Part shown: positions 22,980 through 34,355 of the stretch, piece by piece
Layout: each line of letters begins with the position of its first letter
How positions within the stretch are numbered: position 1 is the stretch's first letter
Assembly: GCF_010389155.1 (NCBI RefSeq)
Contig: NC_057766.1
Span: 25,057,516-25,121,515, forward strand
Length of the DNA: 64,000 nucleotides
Source: Erigeron canadensis
Taxonomy: Eukaryota > Streptophyta > Magnoliopsida > Asterales > Asteraceae
Reading direction: 5' to 3'
The notes under the pieces: model-generated
Databases searched by the model: none
What the model was told of the DNA's origin: nothing
What the model saw: only the letters and a program-made list of their open reading frames with translations
Made by a program: the position numbers and the translations under genes

Positions 22980-25900
22980 ATGGGTTACAACAAATCTAGA
23001 AAATTCAAAAACCATCATTCACAACCTCAATCCAGTCGAGCACATCAACCAAATCAGTAATATTTCCAATTTCAATCCTCCTTTATATTATAATGTAAAT
23101 TCATTCTATTTTATTGCTCACACACTTTTAACTATTTTTTCAGTGAAGATGAATCACTTCCTGCTGACCCAGGTATATAATTCTATCACTAGAAAAGTTA
23201 CTGTATCTTTTATTTATCCACTTTAAAGAAAAGATAAAAAAGTTTGTATCTTTAGTGTTAACAATGTGTTTTGTTTAATGATGTAGAATCTGAAGAAGAG
23301 TCACCAATGGTATCTAAAATTCAGCTAGCTATGTGGGTATGTTTTCTTGTATCTAATTTCATAGGTTTTCGGGTTTGTTATGTTATAATGTAACAATTTT
23401 TTGGGCATTCTAAACATCTTACTTTAGTTTCTTTTTGTTAGTTATTGACCCAATTTCTTATCCTGCATTGATACGTTGCGAAATAGACTAATTAGGAGTC
23501 GTTAGTTAAGGTTTTAAATATTTCATTGTGTAGGAGAGAAATTTTCGAGAATTGGGAGTTTCTTGTGATAGTGGAAACATTGTGAAGGTATTCAAGATTA
23601 TTGAGAGTTGAGTGTATTCATTCTTGTAAATTCGGTGACTTTGTAGTGATTTTTGTGGTAGGCGTATTAGGTTAGGGTTGATAGCCGAGACAAGTAAATT
23701 GTTATGTTGTTTTTGCCTTTTCTCATTATTGTATGTTTGGATATCATTGTGTCAGTTTCTTGCATGGTGATTTCTGATGCCGAAACTTTCGTTTTGTATC
23801 ATACTTAATTTTTTTGCAATTAATATTGGTTCATTGAATGGTAAAGAAAAAAGGGAGTGTATTACCTCATGGTTTTGTAGTTGCATGAAAATGTCAGCAT
23901 GTCACATACGATCGTATTGAAGTAGTTGCATACAACACAAAAAAAGGTGAATGTATGTTGCATTACGGTAAAATTAAGCATAGGCTATATTTTTAAGGAT
24001 CACCTTTTGATTTTGTGCTTCTCATAAGATATATTAGTTACTCCTCTTCTTACAAACCCTCAACTTTGACTTTACCAATGAAAGAGATATTTTGCAAGTT
24101 GAAAACTATGAATGAGTTGTGTTTTGCTTCAGGATTTTGGGCAATGTGATGTTAAAAGATGTACAGGGCGCAAACTTGCTAGATTCGGGTTCTTGAAAGT
24201 AAGTTTTGCAGAATATATTGATTTATGGCTAATGTCATAAAATTGGAACATAGTTTTTTCGGTGTTCCACATTGGGAACTGAATCATTTTACAAGTTCTC
24301 GTGCCACTTTACTACTTTAGTCAGTAAGCTTAATAAAATTTTTAAGTTTTGTCACTTAGTGAGCCTTCAAATCGGATTTGAATCCTAATTTCTTAAGAAC
24401 AGCTCAAGGCAACAAGGGTGAGAGCTACTCTACTCCCATTCACTCCGTTGATCAAAATGAGCATACTTACATCACTATTACATTGACTAGCATCTTATAC
24501 ACACACACACTTGACTAATTTCACACTTGCACACTAAGACATGTGTTCCCACCTAGCAACAATAGACACTTGGACACTTAAGCAGCTACTAAACATTGTC
24601 TTATATTGACCTGTAATGAGTATCCCCTTCATCAAGATAATCTTGACCTAAAAAATGGTAATGAGCCCATATAAAATATGAAAGTCTCATCATGAAACTC
24701 CTTCCTTGTGCTATTCCCAACATTTCCCCTACCAACTCTTGATGCTGTTTTTTCACAAGGTAACGTACCTATATGATTTCAAATGTACTGCATTGTTACC
24801 CTCCTTCAGTGTTATGGTGTGCCCAATCCTATTATAGGTCCTAAGTTCAGTGAGGGTAGCAACACATCAGAATTCTTGTTCAAGAGAGCAGATAATTCCT
24901 GCCTCTGTTGAAGACCAAGATCACTCGACTCCATTTCATACAATTTAGGCGACCAAATCTGAGCTAGGCCTTCACTTGAATTCAATAATAAGCTTGGTTG
25001 TTAGACCGTGAAGTAGTACTGTGAGAGTCTAAACACACATGTGAAGCTCTAAAGACGCAGGTTCGATCCTTCGGGGTGCCCAGATCATGTGGGGATTAGG
25101 ATGGAGGTATTGTACCGGCATCATATGGCTCATACGAGGTGAGTTGATGGGTATACAATTGTGGTACCGGGGCTAGGGCTCCCCCCATTACCCCCTTTGT
25201 TTTAGTATTGTGAGAGGCCACATCATTCTAAGACCTCCTGACCCTCTCAATTGAACTGCATTTCTGTTCATTGGAAGTTAGAATTAATGTCACCAAGAGA
25301 TTATAACTGCTGAATTTCCAATACAACACCAGATCCCCCAATAGGCATGGCCAACAAATCTGTGCAAAAAGGTACACCTTGAACTGCCCACTTAACTTCC
25401 TGGCATATAAATTCGACAGTGAAGTTTGAATCAATTAGCTACAACTTGAGTCGTAACTGCTTTGGTAATGGCGTAATGCCAAATTAATGAAGTCATATGT
25501 GCTGCCACTGTTAACATGCATAGCAATTGTTTCTTGATTAATCCTTGTAACAAAATGTGTTGATATCGTTAGAACCAAATTAATATTTTCACCTTTAGTA
25601 GTGATATTCTTGTTAGAAATATCATAGGCAAAAAATGTTACGCAATTCCCTCAGAAACACCTCGGCAAAGTAACATGTATAATTGTTGCTTGTGCATTTA
25701 CACACTGGTGTGTCTATCTCAGTACACTAAACGTTCATTACTTTTCCTGTTTTCACAATACTTCTTTCTGGTCAAGTGCTTCGCTGGCATACCTTTGGAT
25801 TGAGTTTGAGGGGTATTGAAAGCTTAAAGTTTGTCGTTGTACTTTGAATAAGATTGACCCATAAAAGGTGTTTTATAAGTTGAAGCATATGCAGTTGTTG

Positions 25901-28681
25901 AAGTATGGAAAATGGATGATAATCTAGGGGAAGGTAAGGCTATTGACGCAGGGGGTTGCATTCATGGCACTAGGCACTGTTTTAGAAGTGGCGCTGGTAG
26001 TATCACTAGCAATGGTAGGAAGCTTAGGAGGTCCTAATTTCCAAATAGTATAGTAAGCTTCTTTCTATATCTTGTCAACTTCATAGCTTGATCGAGTAAT
26101 TTCAGATAAAGGAATTGAACTGATGCAAAACTTCGTTTGGCAAACCTCCGAACTATAAGTCTACCAATAGCTCAGACCATAGGTCTACCCATCTACTTGG
26201 TTCTGTTCACTTTTACTAAACAAAGTTTTCAGTTACTCGGTGTTTGATCCATCTTGAAGAAGCGATCACATCGGAAATTTCTTGGTTGAATTATTCAGAT
26301 GAGCTACAAACACCTCATCAAGTTTACCACTACATTATTGCAATGATCGACTGCAGAAATAACTGTATTGTAGCCCCCATCTCTTTCCAGCTATAGTAGT
26401 TGTCTAATTGATAACCATTTTCACATTTTCTGATAGCCTTGGTACTCTTTTCATGCTTAATTGAAGATCATTCACATTCAATTGCATCTTTTCCATAGTT
26501 CCCGCAAACACAGCTACATACGAATTCAAAGCAGTGACATTAGTGTTCAAAGCTCCAATTACTTTGTCGTGAGTTGCCATGCAGATCAGTTACGTAACAC
26601 CCCTTTATCACTTGCGAGTTTGTATATATCTAATCATAAATGATGACAGGTGTAAAAGGTCAAGCTCTGATACCAATGTTGGAGTTCAAATAGGATCCGA
26701 GCCCTAATTTCAAAAGAAGAGCTTGAGACAACAAGAGTGAGAGCAACTCTCATTTAATGTGTTCAATCCAGTTCTAGACTTCCATCTATTAAAATGAATC
26801 TAGTTACATCACTATTATATTGACCCTCACCTCTTATATGTAACATATACATGCACTTGATCAACTAACGTACTTACTAGTGTCACATCTTTTCACCGAT
26901 CAACAATAGACATTTAGGACATTTGAGAAATTAGTAAACATTGACTTTTTTCCAGCATATAACACATTTTTAGTTAACTGTACAATGATAGATGTGAACT
27001 GTATGACTTCACATTAAGGATGGCTAAATTAGCACACCTTGTGTACATGGATCAATTTGGAGCACCGAGATAAGTAAGCTGATGTTCTACAGACAACAAC
27101 ATTGATCCTTTACTTTGTTTATCTTAAGTTCTTAAAAGGAAGATGACTCACAATTGATACTACCTTTTTAGACTATTATATTGCTTATTTTACTTGCATT
27201 TGATGATTGGCAAATTTTATGCAGGAGTTAAAAGTAGGAAATGGTTTTGGAGGCATTGCATTAAGGTATCTAATATTTCTCTCTGTGGTTTCTTCCTAGT
27301 TTCTATGGTTAGTTTGTACAAATTATAAAACAATTGTTACTTGAATCTTTTATCATGCTTACTGTGTATTCTTTTGGTGCTTTATTAATTATGTTGACTT
27401 TTGCTGTTACAGTCCTGTTGGACAGCAATGCATCTCAAAGGAAGATTCAGACCTGATAACAAGGAAAGGTTTGGCTGTTGTAGATTGTTCTTGGGCGCGA
27501 TTGGATGATGTACCTTTTACAAAGCTACGATGTCCTGCTCCCCGTCTATGTAAGGGCTTTAAAAAATTTGTGTGTTATACCATTGACTTAATCTGACAAA
27601 ACCAATGTGGCATATTGTGAACATATCAAAATACAGTATAAAAAAAACTATACCATATACTACAATTGGTGCATGCATATTTCATAGAGTGTATGAGCAA
27701 TATTTTAATGTATTTGATGAATTTGTAAGCTATCAAACCTAGTATAATTACTATATTCCTTATAAATTGATTGATTGTATGCCGTGCAGTACCATGGTTG
27801 GTAGCTGTGAATCCAGTAAATTATGGTCGACCCTGCGAGTTATCTTGTGTGGAGGCTTTATCTGCGGGTCTAATTATATGGTAACTACCTCACCCCTTTG
27901 TAAGTAAGTATGTGTGATGTTCATTGATATGGTTATATGAGCTCAACTTGTAGCAATAATATGTAGATAGAAAAGGTGATGTTCATTGGCTACCTTGCAA
28001 CTTTTATGGATTATTGTGCTTGTGTTGCAAAGCATGAACCCACAAAAAAGTTCCTCATCCCCGAACCTAGGGGTGTAATAAGTAGTTTTGATCTACACAA
28101 CATATTCAGAATTTTAGATATTAAAATACCTAAAGGTTTCTAAGCAAATAAGAATGGGAAGAGAGAAACTGGTTACAGACATGTAGGTTCAGAAGGTAGG
28201 TTTTAGTTAGTGCCAGAAGCCGGTTATGGCCTTCTGAGTTAGAAGGTTTTAATGCCAGAAGAAAATTAAGAGTTAATATGATTACCCTTTATTGTGAATG
28301 TAAAACAGAACAAAGCATGACAAGCATATGTTTGTGATATGATCACAACATATCTCACCTGTAATATACTAATATGAGGTTATTTTAAAGGGAAAGTAAA
28401 AGGTCTATGGTCTTAAGGATATAAAAAATATGATTTTAGTTCATGCACTTAATGGATACCATGTTAAAAGACACCGGTAACACGATGTAAGCCTGATGTT
28501 TGCTGCTAAAAAAATATGCATTCATCATTCACCATCTTGTTATAATTGGTGAAATATTCTTTTAGTCTATGTTAATAGATATGTTCTTTTTGCTGCATGT
28601 CTCCAACAGTGGTGAGGTAGAAAATGGCGAGTTGTTGCTAAGCAAGTTCAAGTGGGGCCATGCTTTCTTGTCCCTCAACAG
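22980..28681 (+). CDS. TSR3: TSR3, 18S rRNA aminocarboxypropyltransferase, last exon not found
   Basis: Eight exons join in frame: 22980-23056, 23144-23172, 23287-23336, 24133-24198, 27225-27265, 27413-27549, 27790-27880 and 28610-28681. They read from the start [11 protein letters not shown] through an acidic linker to [57 protein letters not shown] and [16 protein letters not shown]3 transfers the 3-amino-3-carboxypropyl group of S-adenosylmethionine to a hypermodified pseudouridine in the decoding region of 18S rRNA, late in 40S maturation. The last 30 or so residues of the family (a VQNAWL-type segment) were not found downstream. The next acceptor at about 28824 would add an unrelated reading frame of about 50 codons (EGLDNRDKPMFVIMG). 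Intron 4 is 3 kb because an LTR element sits in it. Family call firm; whether the gene still works is open. Confidence 0.85.
24358..26939 (-). mobile_element. Non-autonomous LTR retroelement in TSR3 intron 4
   Basis: Two diverged direct repeats of about 240-260 bp (24358-24595 and 26677-26939) share phrases such as TTCAAAT.GGAT, CCTAATTTC and AACAATAGACA. Beside the right repeat, GCTCTGATACCA at 26664-26675 is the exact complement of TGGTATCAGAGC, the initiator-Met tRNA primer-binding site. The element is therefore in minus orientation, with its 5' LTR on the right. The interior has no intact gag or pol. Termini are only approximate and no 5-bp target duplication was clear. Confidence 0.7.
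24985..25210 (+). repeat. tRNA-derived SINE-like insertion inside the LTR element
   Basis: A good B box, GCAGGTTCGATCC, lies at about 25048-25060, about 60 bp after TTGGTTGTTAGACCG. This is followed by a body with TACCGGCATCATATGG and a C-rich end. Target-site duplications were not found. The surrounding DNA belongs to the LTR element, so this would be a SINE in an LTR element in an intron. Confidence 0.5.
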
Positions 28682-29985
28682 GTATATTAATTACTTTCTG
28701 TACCCAAATTACTACATTATTGATGTCACATGTTGTGTGTTTAGATGCATAAATCTTATGATCTTAGCAATACATGTATCAGTTTGAAATATTAAAACTT
28801 AGTGTCAAAGCAAATATCCACAGGGAGGGCCTTGACAATAGAGATAAGCCAATGTTCGTAATCATGGGTCTAGAAGCTTGCTACAAACATATAACAGTTG
28901 GTTATGTATACATAACCACTCAGCGATACAATTATATAGGAGCATGGATTTGCACAGACCTTGCTATCTTTTAATTTCACTTACTAGCATATTGAATCAT
29001 TTTAATAAAGTGCAAACTTCGAGATTAGAAAACTCGGTATGCTGTTTTTTCATTTGTCACATTGGCAAGTTGATTTAAACGGAGCAACTAGACAATCACT
29101 ATCTTCAACTGCATGTATATGAAGATTCTATTCGTCAAAAGTATGAAATGTATGCGACTCTTTTGTAGCTCTATGTTTAATAAGAACATGAATTCCACAA
29201 ATATATATTCCACAAAGTATGAAATAATTGCTAATATATATCCAATAAAAATAATAAGTACAGTAATATATATCCAATGAAATAATAACTAATATATATC
29301 CAATAATTTGTTCTATAGTATAAAGATAAAACTTTAATTGGAAATTAATAATATTTATTGTAAATATATTAAGATTTTAAAAGTAATTTACAACTTTGAT
29401 GGACATATTGTTTTTTGTATTATTCAAATGTCGCTAAGCATGTCACAGTAAACAATTTCGACGAACATATTTTTAACAATTTTTTCAATATAAAACTCAA
29501 AAGTGTTGATGTATAGATTAATTTTGTTATTACTCAAAACAATATATTAGATTTTTAACTATAATAAATTAACATCTAATATTGATAACGTCGTAATCCT
29601 CGTGTATTAGACACAGGCCTAAAATCTAGTAAATATATATGACGGAATGAAACTATATGCCCTAACAGGGATATGGGCTATGTTCCCTTGAACAAGTTGC
29701 ACAACCCAATATCCAGTCCTGGATTATAGGTCCTTATAATGTGTATGTTTTAATTCATAATTAATGTTATGTAACACCATTTATACGTTACATACAGATC
29801 TATGAAAAGTAAAGGCTTTGTTTGTAAGAAAAAACTATAAACTAACTCACTTAAGTGAGTTGATCACTCATATGTTTTAAGCTGAGCCTAAAAAAAATTT
29901 TACATGAAACTAAAAATCCTAAATTTAAGTCTTTAACAAACATATTTTCCTTTATAATGCTTTAATCAAAAAGATGTACTTATCA
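28682..29985. other. TSR3 3' flank and AT-rich DNA with a Helitron-like end
   Basis: No recognisable TSR3 terminal exon. Between 29205 and 29310 the word ATATATATCCAAT recurs three to four times. At 29598-29629 CCTCGTGTATTAGACACAGG can form a small hairpin followed by AAAATCTAG and then T, the canonical form of a Helitron 3' end; its 5' end was not located. Confidence 0.45.
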
Positions 29986-30314
29986 TCTATATTCTTATAT
30001 AAAAATTATCACACCCCCTATTTTTAGAAATAGTTACATACGAAATTACTAAATTACCCTTAATTAAACATCCACTATGAAAAGAGTTTTATAAAATACC
30101 AATCTTGTCCTTAATAAATTAATTTACACTTTAAACATTTATTTTAATAATTAACACTTTTAAGCCTTTATCTTCTAAAAATTTTCACTATCATAATTAC
30201 ATCAACCTACACCACTTGACACCGCCACCACCACCAATAAAACCGACACCGACACCGACACCACTTGACCATCTTCCCCACCACCGCCGCCGCATTGCGC
30301 GGGTACCATGCTCG
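29986..30314 (+). mobile_element. Short Helitron-like element, second family
   Basis: Begins A|TCTATATTCTTATATAAAAA and ends with the hairpin-like CCGCCGCATTGCGCGGG, then TACCATGCTCG followed by T. Its end structure and CTCG terminus match the 458-bp family, but the interior differs (CACCACC-rich near the 3' end). Non-coding. Confidence 0.55.
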
Positions 30315-30385
30315 TTTTCTTATAAAGTCTTAAGTTTTAAGTCTCGATAAACTTTTTTAAAGTTTTACACTTATATAAATAAAAA

Positions 30386-30860
30386 GAAACCCTTTTTTTG
30401 CGAGAACCTTTGAGAACTTTTCAAATGAAGCCCAACCGATGATTGTTCTTTACATGAAAATTGTTTTTTGACTATTTTCTGAATAACTTATGTGTAATTT
30501 TGAAGTTTATAATTGTGTGGAGGCATTGATTATCATCCGTTATACAATTATGTGGAGATTTTCATTCTTGATCACATGTGCACGAATATTGCTATGATCA
30601 CATGTATGCAAGTCGATCACATGTATGCAAGTCTATCACATGTAATCATAACAATATTCGTGCACATGTGATCAAGAATCCAAATCTCTACATAATTGTA
30701 TAACAGATGATAATCCATGCCTCCATACAATTATAAACTTCAAAATTACACATAAGTTATTCTAGTGAATAATCAAAAAACAATTTTCATGTAAAGAATA
30801 ATCATCGGTTGGGCTTGATTTGAAAAGTTCTCAAAGGTTCTCGCAAAAAAAAAGGTTCTC
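30386..30860. repeat. 475-bp foldback element
   Basis: Arms of roughly 215 bp (30386-30600 and 30645-30860) are near-perfect reverse complements, for example CATCGGTTGGGCTT versus AAGCCCAACCGATG. The central loop holds two direct copies of GATCACATGTATGCAAGTC. No ORF; a MITE or foldback transposon. Confidence 0.85.
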
Positions 30861-30886
30861 AAAATAACTTTTGAATATATATATAT

Positions 30887-31935
30887 GGGCTAATTACTTG
30901 GAAAGTCCTTCAACTTGTCACTGAAACCTTTTATGGGGCTCGAACAAAAATAAGTTCTATTCGGGGGGAAGAAAAACGGCTAAAATCTCTTTTATGGGCT
31001 AATTACTTGGAAAATCATTCAAATTGTCACTGAAACCTTTTTTGGGGCTCCAACAAAAAAAAGTTCTATTTGAGGGTATGAAAACGACTAAATTTACAAT
31101 TGTGGGGTCTCATGTAAGTAGCCGGTCAAAAAGTATTTTAAATGTAATTTCTCTTTTATTTTATTTCATTTATGGATTACATAAAAAATCCAAGTCATGT
31201 CTCTATACAAAACACCAAAAAATAATATATATATATATAGGGTTCCATCTCCATAACCTCCGACCATCCTACCGCCGACACCACCTAAATCCGACTACCC
31301 TTTTGCCATTACAGATTTGGGATGCCATAATCACATATTCCCTATGGTAACGTCAGCTCATCATCAACATCACTAGTATATAATCACATCCTCGGAAAAT
31401 CAAAAACAACATACAAATTTTCTGGCCACCCCAACACCACCACCACAAAGATCCGACCACAAAACTCATGAAACAATTTGAATAATCTTGATTGTATCTT
31501 TGTCCCCATTTAACCATTCTCATGTACAACTCTTATTAAACAACCCAAGTTAAAGATTTGAACATTTTACTTAACACCACCGCAAATCTCCATAGCCGCC
31601 ACCATAAAGTTTATGTCGCCGGCAACAGTGGTTTTGAAATGGAAGTGGCTAGATGTCATATGGTACAAGGGAATATAAAAAAGTGGCTAATTTGAAAAAA
31701 AAAATTGTTGGAGCTCCAAAAAAGGTTTTAGTGACAAGTTGAGAGACTTTTCAAGTAATTAGCCCTTAAAAATAAGGATAAAACCGGCTAGCTACTGTAC
31801 ACGTCAGCAAAAAGTGGTCACAGTCCGACAATAGTAATTTTAGCCGTTTTCATACCCTCAAATAGAACTTTTTTTTGTTGGAACCTCAGAAAAGGTTTCA
31901 GTGACAAGTTGAAGGACTTTTCTAGTAATTAGCCC
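30887..31935. mobile_element. Long-TIR element with doubled ends
   Basis: Starts GGGCTAATTACTTGGAAAGT and ends with the inverted counterpart ACTTTTCTAGTAATTAGCCC. A second left end begins at 30996 and a second right end finishes at 31765, so two copies are nested or the ends were duplicated. The centre (31230-31650) is CACC-rich and may be a captured or unrelated host segment. No supportable gene. Confidence 0.7.
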
Positions 31936-31960
<25 letters not shown>

Positions 31961-31967
<7 letters not shown>

Positions 31968-32676
31968 AGATCCTGGAAGAAGGTGTTTTAAGGAGAGAAG
32001 GGAGAGAATGTCTTATGAACTAATAAGAACGCGACATGTGTATAAATGAAAAAAATGCGCAGTGAAATTTTGGTAAATAAATCAAACTTTTTTGAAGTGA
32101 TCAGCCTGGGTTCCAATCAGTTTGGGTCTGGATCAGCTTGGGTTCTGATCAGCTTGGTTGGTCAGCTTGGGTTCTGATCAGCTTGGGTCTGGGTCAGCTT
32201 GGTTGGTCAGCATAATCAGTTTGGTCAGGTTGGGGTTGGGGTCTGTTCAGGTTGGGTCAGTTTGACACAATTTACACAATCTACATAAATGTAGATTATG
32301 GATTTTGGGTCAGCTTGGGTTCTAGGTTGGATCAGCTTGGGGTCTGGTTAGGTTGGGTCAGCTTGGGGTTGAGTTAGCTTGACACAATTTACACATAATC
32401 TATACAAATGTAGATTATGGGTTCTGGGTTTTGGGTCAGCTTGGGGTCTGGTCAGGTTGGGGTTCGGTTGGGTCAGCTTGGGCTGAATCAGGTTATGGTT
32501 GGTCAGCTTGGGTTGGGTCAGCTTGAGGTGGATTGGGTCAGCTTAGGTTTGAAGTCAAATTATTTACAAAAATGCCACCGCGCATTTTTTTTAGAGGCGA
32601 CGTGTCACACTCTGATTGGCCAATAGGACCTTCGTTCACTCTCTCCTTAACACACCTTCTTATTTGATCTCTCTCC

Positions 32677-32679
<3 letters not shown>
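31961..32679. mobile_element. TIR element carrying a GGTCAGCTTGG minisatellite
   Basis: The terminal repeats of about 37 bp both include GAAGAAGGTGT.TTAAGGAGAG-type sequence (32628-32679 inverted). Both ends sit in TA-dinucleotide runs, which hides any TA target duplication. Inside, 32100-32550 consists of variants of GGTCAGCTTGGGTT. Two copies of a block with ACACAATTTACACA and ATGTAGATTATGG interrupt it. The open frame there is repeat translation, not a gene. Confidence 0.7.
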
Positions 32680-32709
<30 letters not shown>

Positions 32710-32722
32710 GGGGGGTGGGAAT

Positions 32723-32886
32723 ATAAGGCTGTCGGGTATCTAAGCTTAGGTGTGGAACACTCACATATTGTTTTTTTAATCCATAAAAATCATGGGGGCC
32801 TATGCATTTATTCATTAAAAAAGAAATAAAAATATATTAGTATGTGAGGGGTTCCACACCTAAGCTTAGGTGCCGGACAACCTTAT
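32723..32886. mobile_element. Small MITE with 34-36-bp inverted ends
   Basis: ATAAGGCTGTCGGGTATCTA continuing into AGCTTAGGTGTGGAAC at 32723-32758 is matched in reverse at 32851-32886. About 160 bp, AT-rich centre, non-coding. Confidence 0.75.
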
Positions 32887-32913
32887 ACTCTCTTTTCCTT
32901 ATATATATTTATA

Positions 32914-33381
32914 TCTATACTATATTATAAAGCAGATTTTCCCTAGATTTTCAACATTGAACTTGAAATTTTCAATATTGATTTTAAGTACTTCCCCAAA
33001 ATGCCCCTCCTATCTATTCTATATTTATCTAAAATAACTATAATACCATTTCTCTCCCCTTAAATCTCAACCAATCATCTTTTTTCTCTCTCAGCCATAA
33101 ATCATTTATTCATCTAATTCATTCAAAATCTTTTATCTCAAAAACCGTACATCGATAAATTATAAAAATTGTATGGGTGTTCTTAAAATTTCATGCTCTT
33201 TTATTAGAGATGTCATTCGATATACTTTCGACAAATTTTTAAATCCGAGGGCGGAGCCCGTACGGCTAAGACATTTGACTATCATACTCTATGACATATC
33301 AACTCCTATAACCTATCATACTCTATGACCTAGGTATCACCCCACCATCTCACCGCCGCAACGCGCGGGTACTTAATCTCG
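32914..33381 (+). mobile_element. Non-autonomous Helitron, copy 5 (complete)
   Basis: The clearest member of the family: A|TCTATACTATATTATAAAGC at the left. At the right, the hairpin CACCGCCGCAACGCGCGGGT, then ACTTAATCTCG|T. It lies in opposite orientation to copies 1-4 and shares their interior. It ends about 14 bp before the large MULE. Confidence 0.75.
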
Positions 33382-34238
33382 TATATAGATAGGGATGTGC
33401 TATATGTACCCCCAATTACTAAACGTACCCCCTATTAAAATCTATTAATTAATCAAAATTTTATTTTAACACTAATCAGTCAACTTTCCATATTAATAGC
33501 TAATTATATGTATTCAAACAAGCATTTAATATATCATATTAAATGCTAATACATTTATCTTTATTTATAAATATCAATCTTTTTCTCAAATTTCATAAGC
33601 AAATCATTAACAAAGTTTAAGTACAAAGTAGAGGCAAATTATAAAAACACAAAGGAATCACCACCATCGTCGTACACAATCTCCGGCCACCACCGCATAC
33701 ACAATCTCCGGCCACTATTTCGTTTTATAGATGTCGGATCTAGTGAATTTCTCACGAAGAAGGTAGACATTTTATATACACATTATTATTATTATTATTA
33801 ATAATTTATTTAATTTATTTTATTATTATTTATTATTATTATTATTGTCGTAAATATTCATGTCACGTGAAGATTTGACAAATTGGGTGCGAACAATGGC
33901 TCGTTCTTTTGGTTATGTCATTAATACTAAAAGATCTAAAACAAATGCAAGCGGTTTCACTTATATAAAGATTAAATTATCTATAAACTATTAAGAAAAG
34001 TAAGTTTATTATGAAATATATTGTGTTAATGTAATAAATTATAAAAAATGTTTTATGTAATGATTAGAAAGAAAAAAAAAACTAATAAATGGGGTGTTTT
34101 TAAAGAGATATTTAATGATTAAGAAAAATAAAGAGGTATTTAATGACATTATTAATTATTAGTGTTAAAATAGAAAGTTGACTAATTGATAGACGCGCCC
34201 CGTATCACGACCAGGGTTTTTGGTATTTTGACCACTCA

Positions 34239-34355
34239 CTTTTTGCAGCGAGGGTCGCTGCAAAAAGTTACGCCACGTCAGCTTTCCACTAACCACTGCT
34301 TTAAATGTTTGACCGACTTTAATCCACTTATTGCAGCGAGGGTCGCTGCAATAAG
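34239..34355. repeat. Left pair of 29-bp palindromes in the MULE end
   Basis: 34239-34267 reads CTTTTTGCAGCGA, GGG, TCGCTGCAAAAAG. 34327-34355 is the same but for one compensated change in each arm (CTTATT...AATAAG). The paired change keeps perfect palindromy. Centres are 88 bp apart. Confidence 0.9.

Noticed and set aside
25030..25070. tRNA gene around GCAGGTTCGATCC
   Set aside because: No acceptor stem or anticodon arm can be formed; it fits a SINE head.
28774..28974. Independent 66-codon gene
   Set aside because: Overlaps a possible read-through of the TSR3 splice frame; no domain. Kept only as a question in the TSR3 finding.
32417..32626. Gly/Leu/Val-rich 69-codon ORF
   Set aside because: Translation of the GGTCAGCTTGG minisatellite; no start context or conserved domain.
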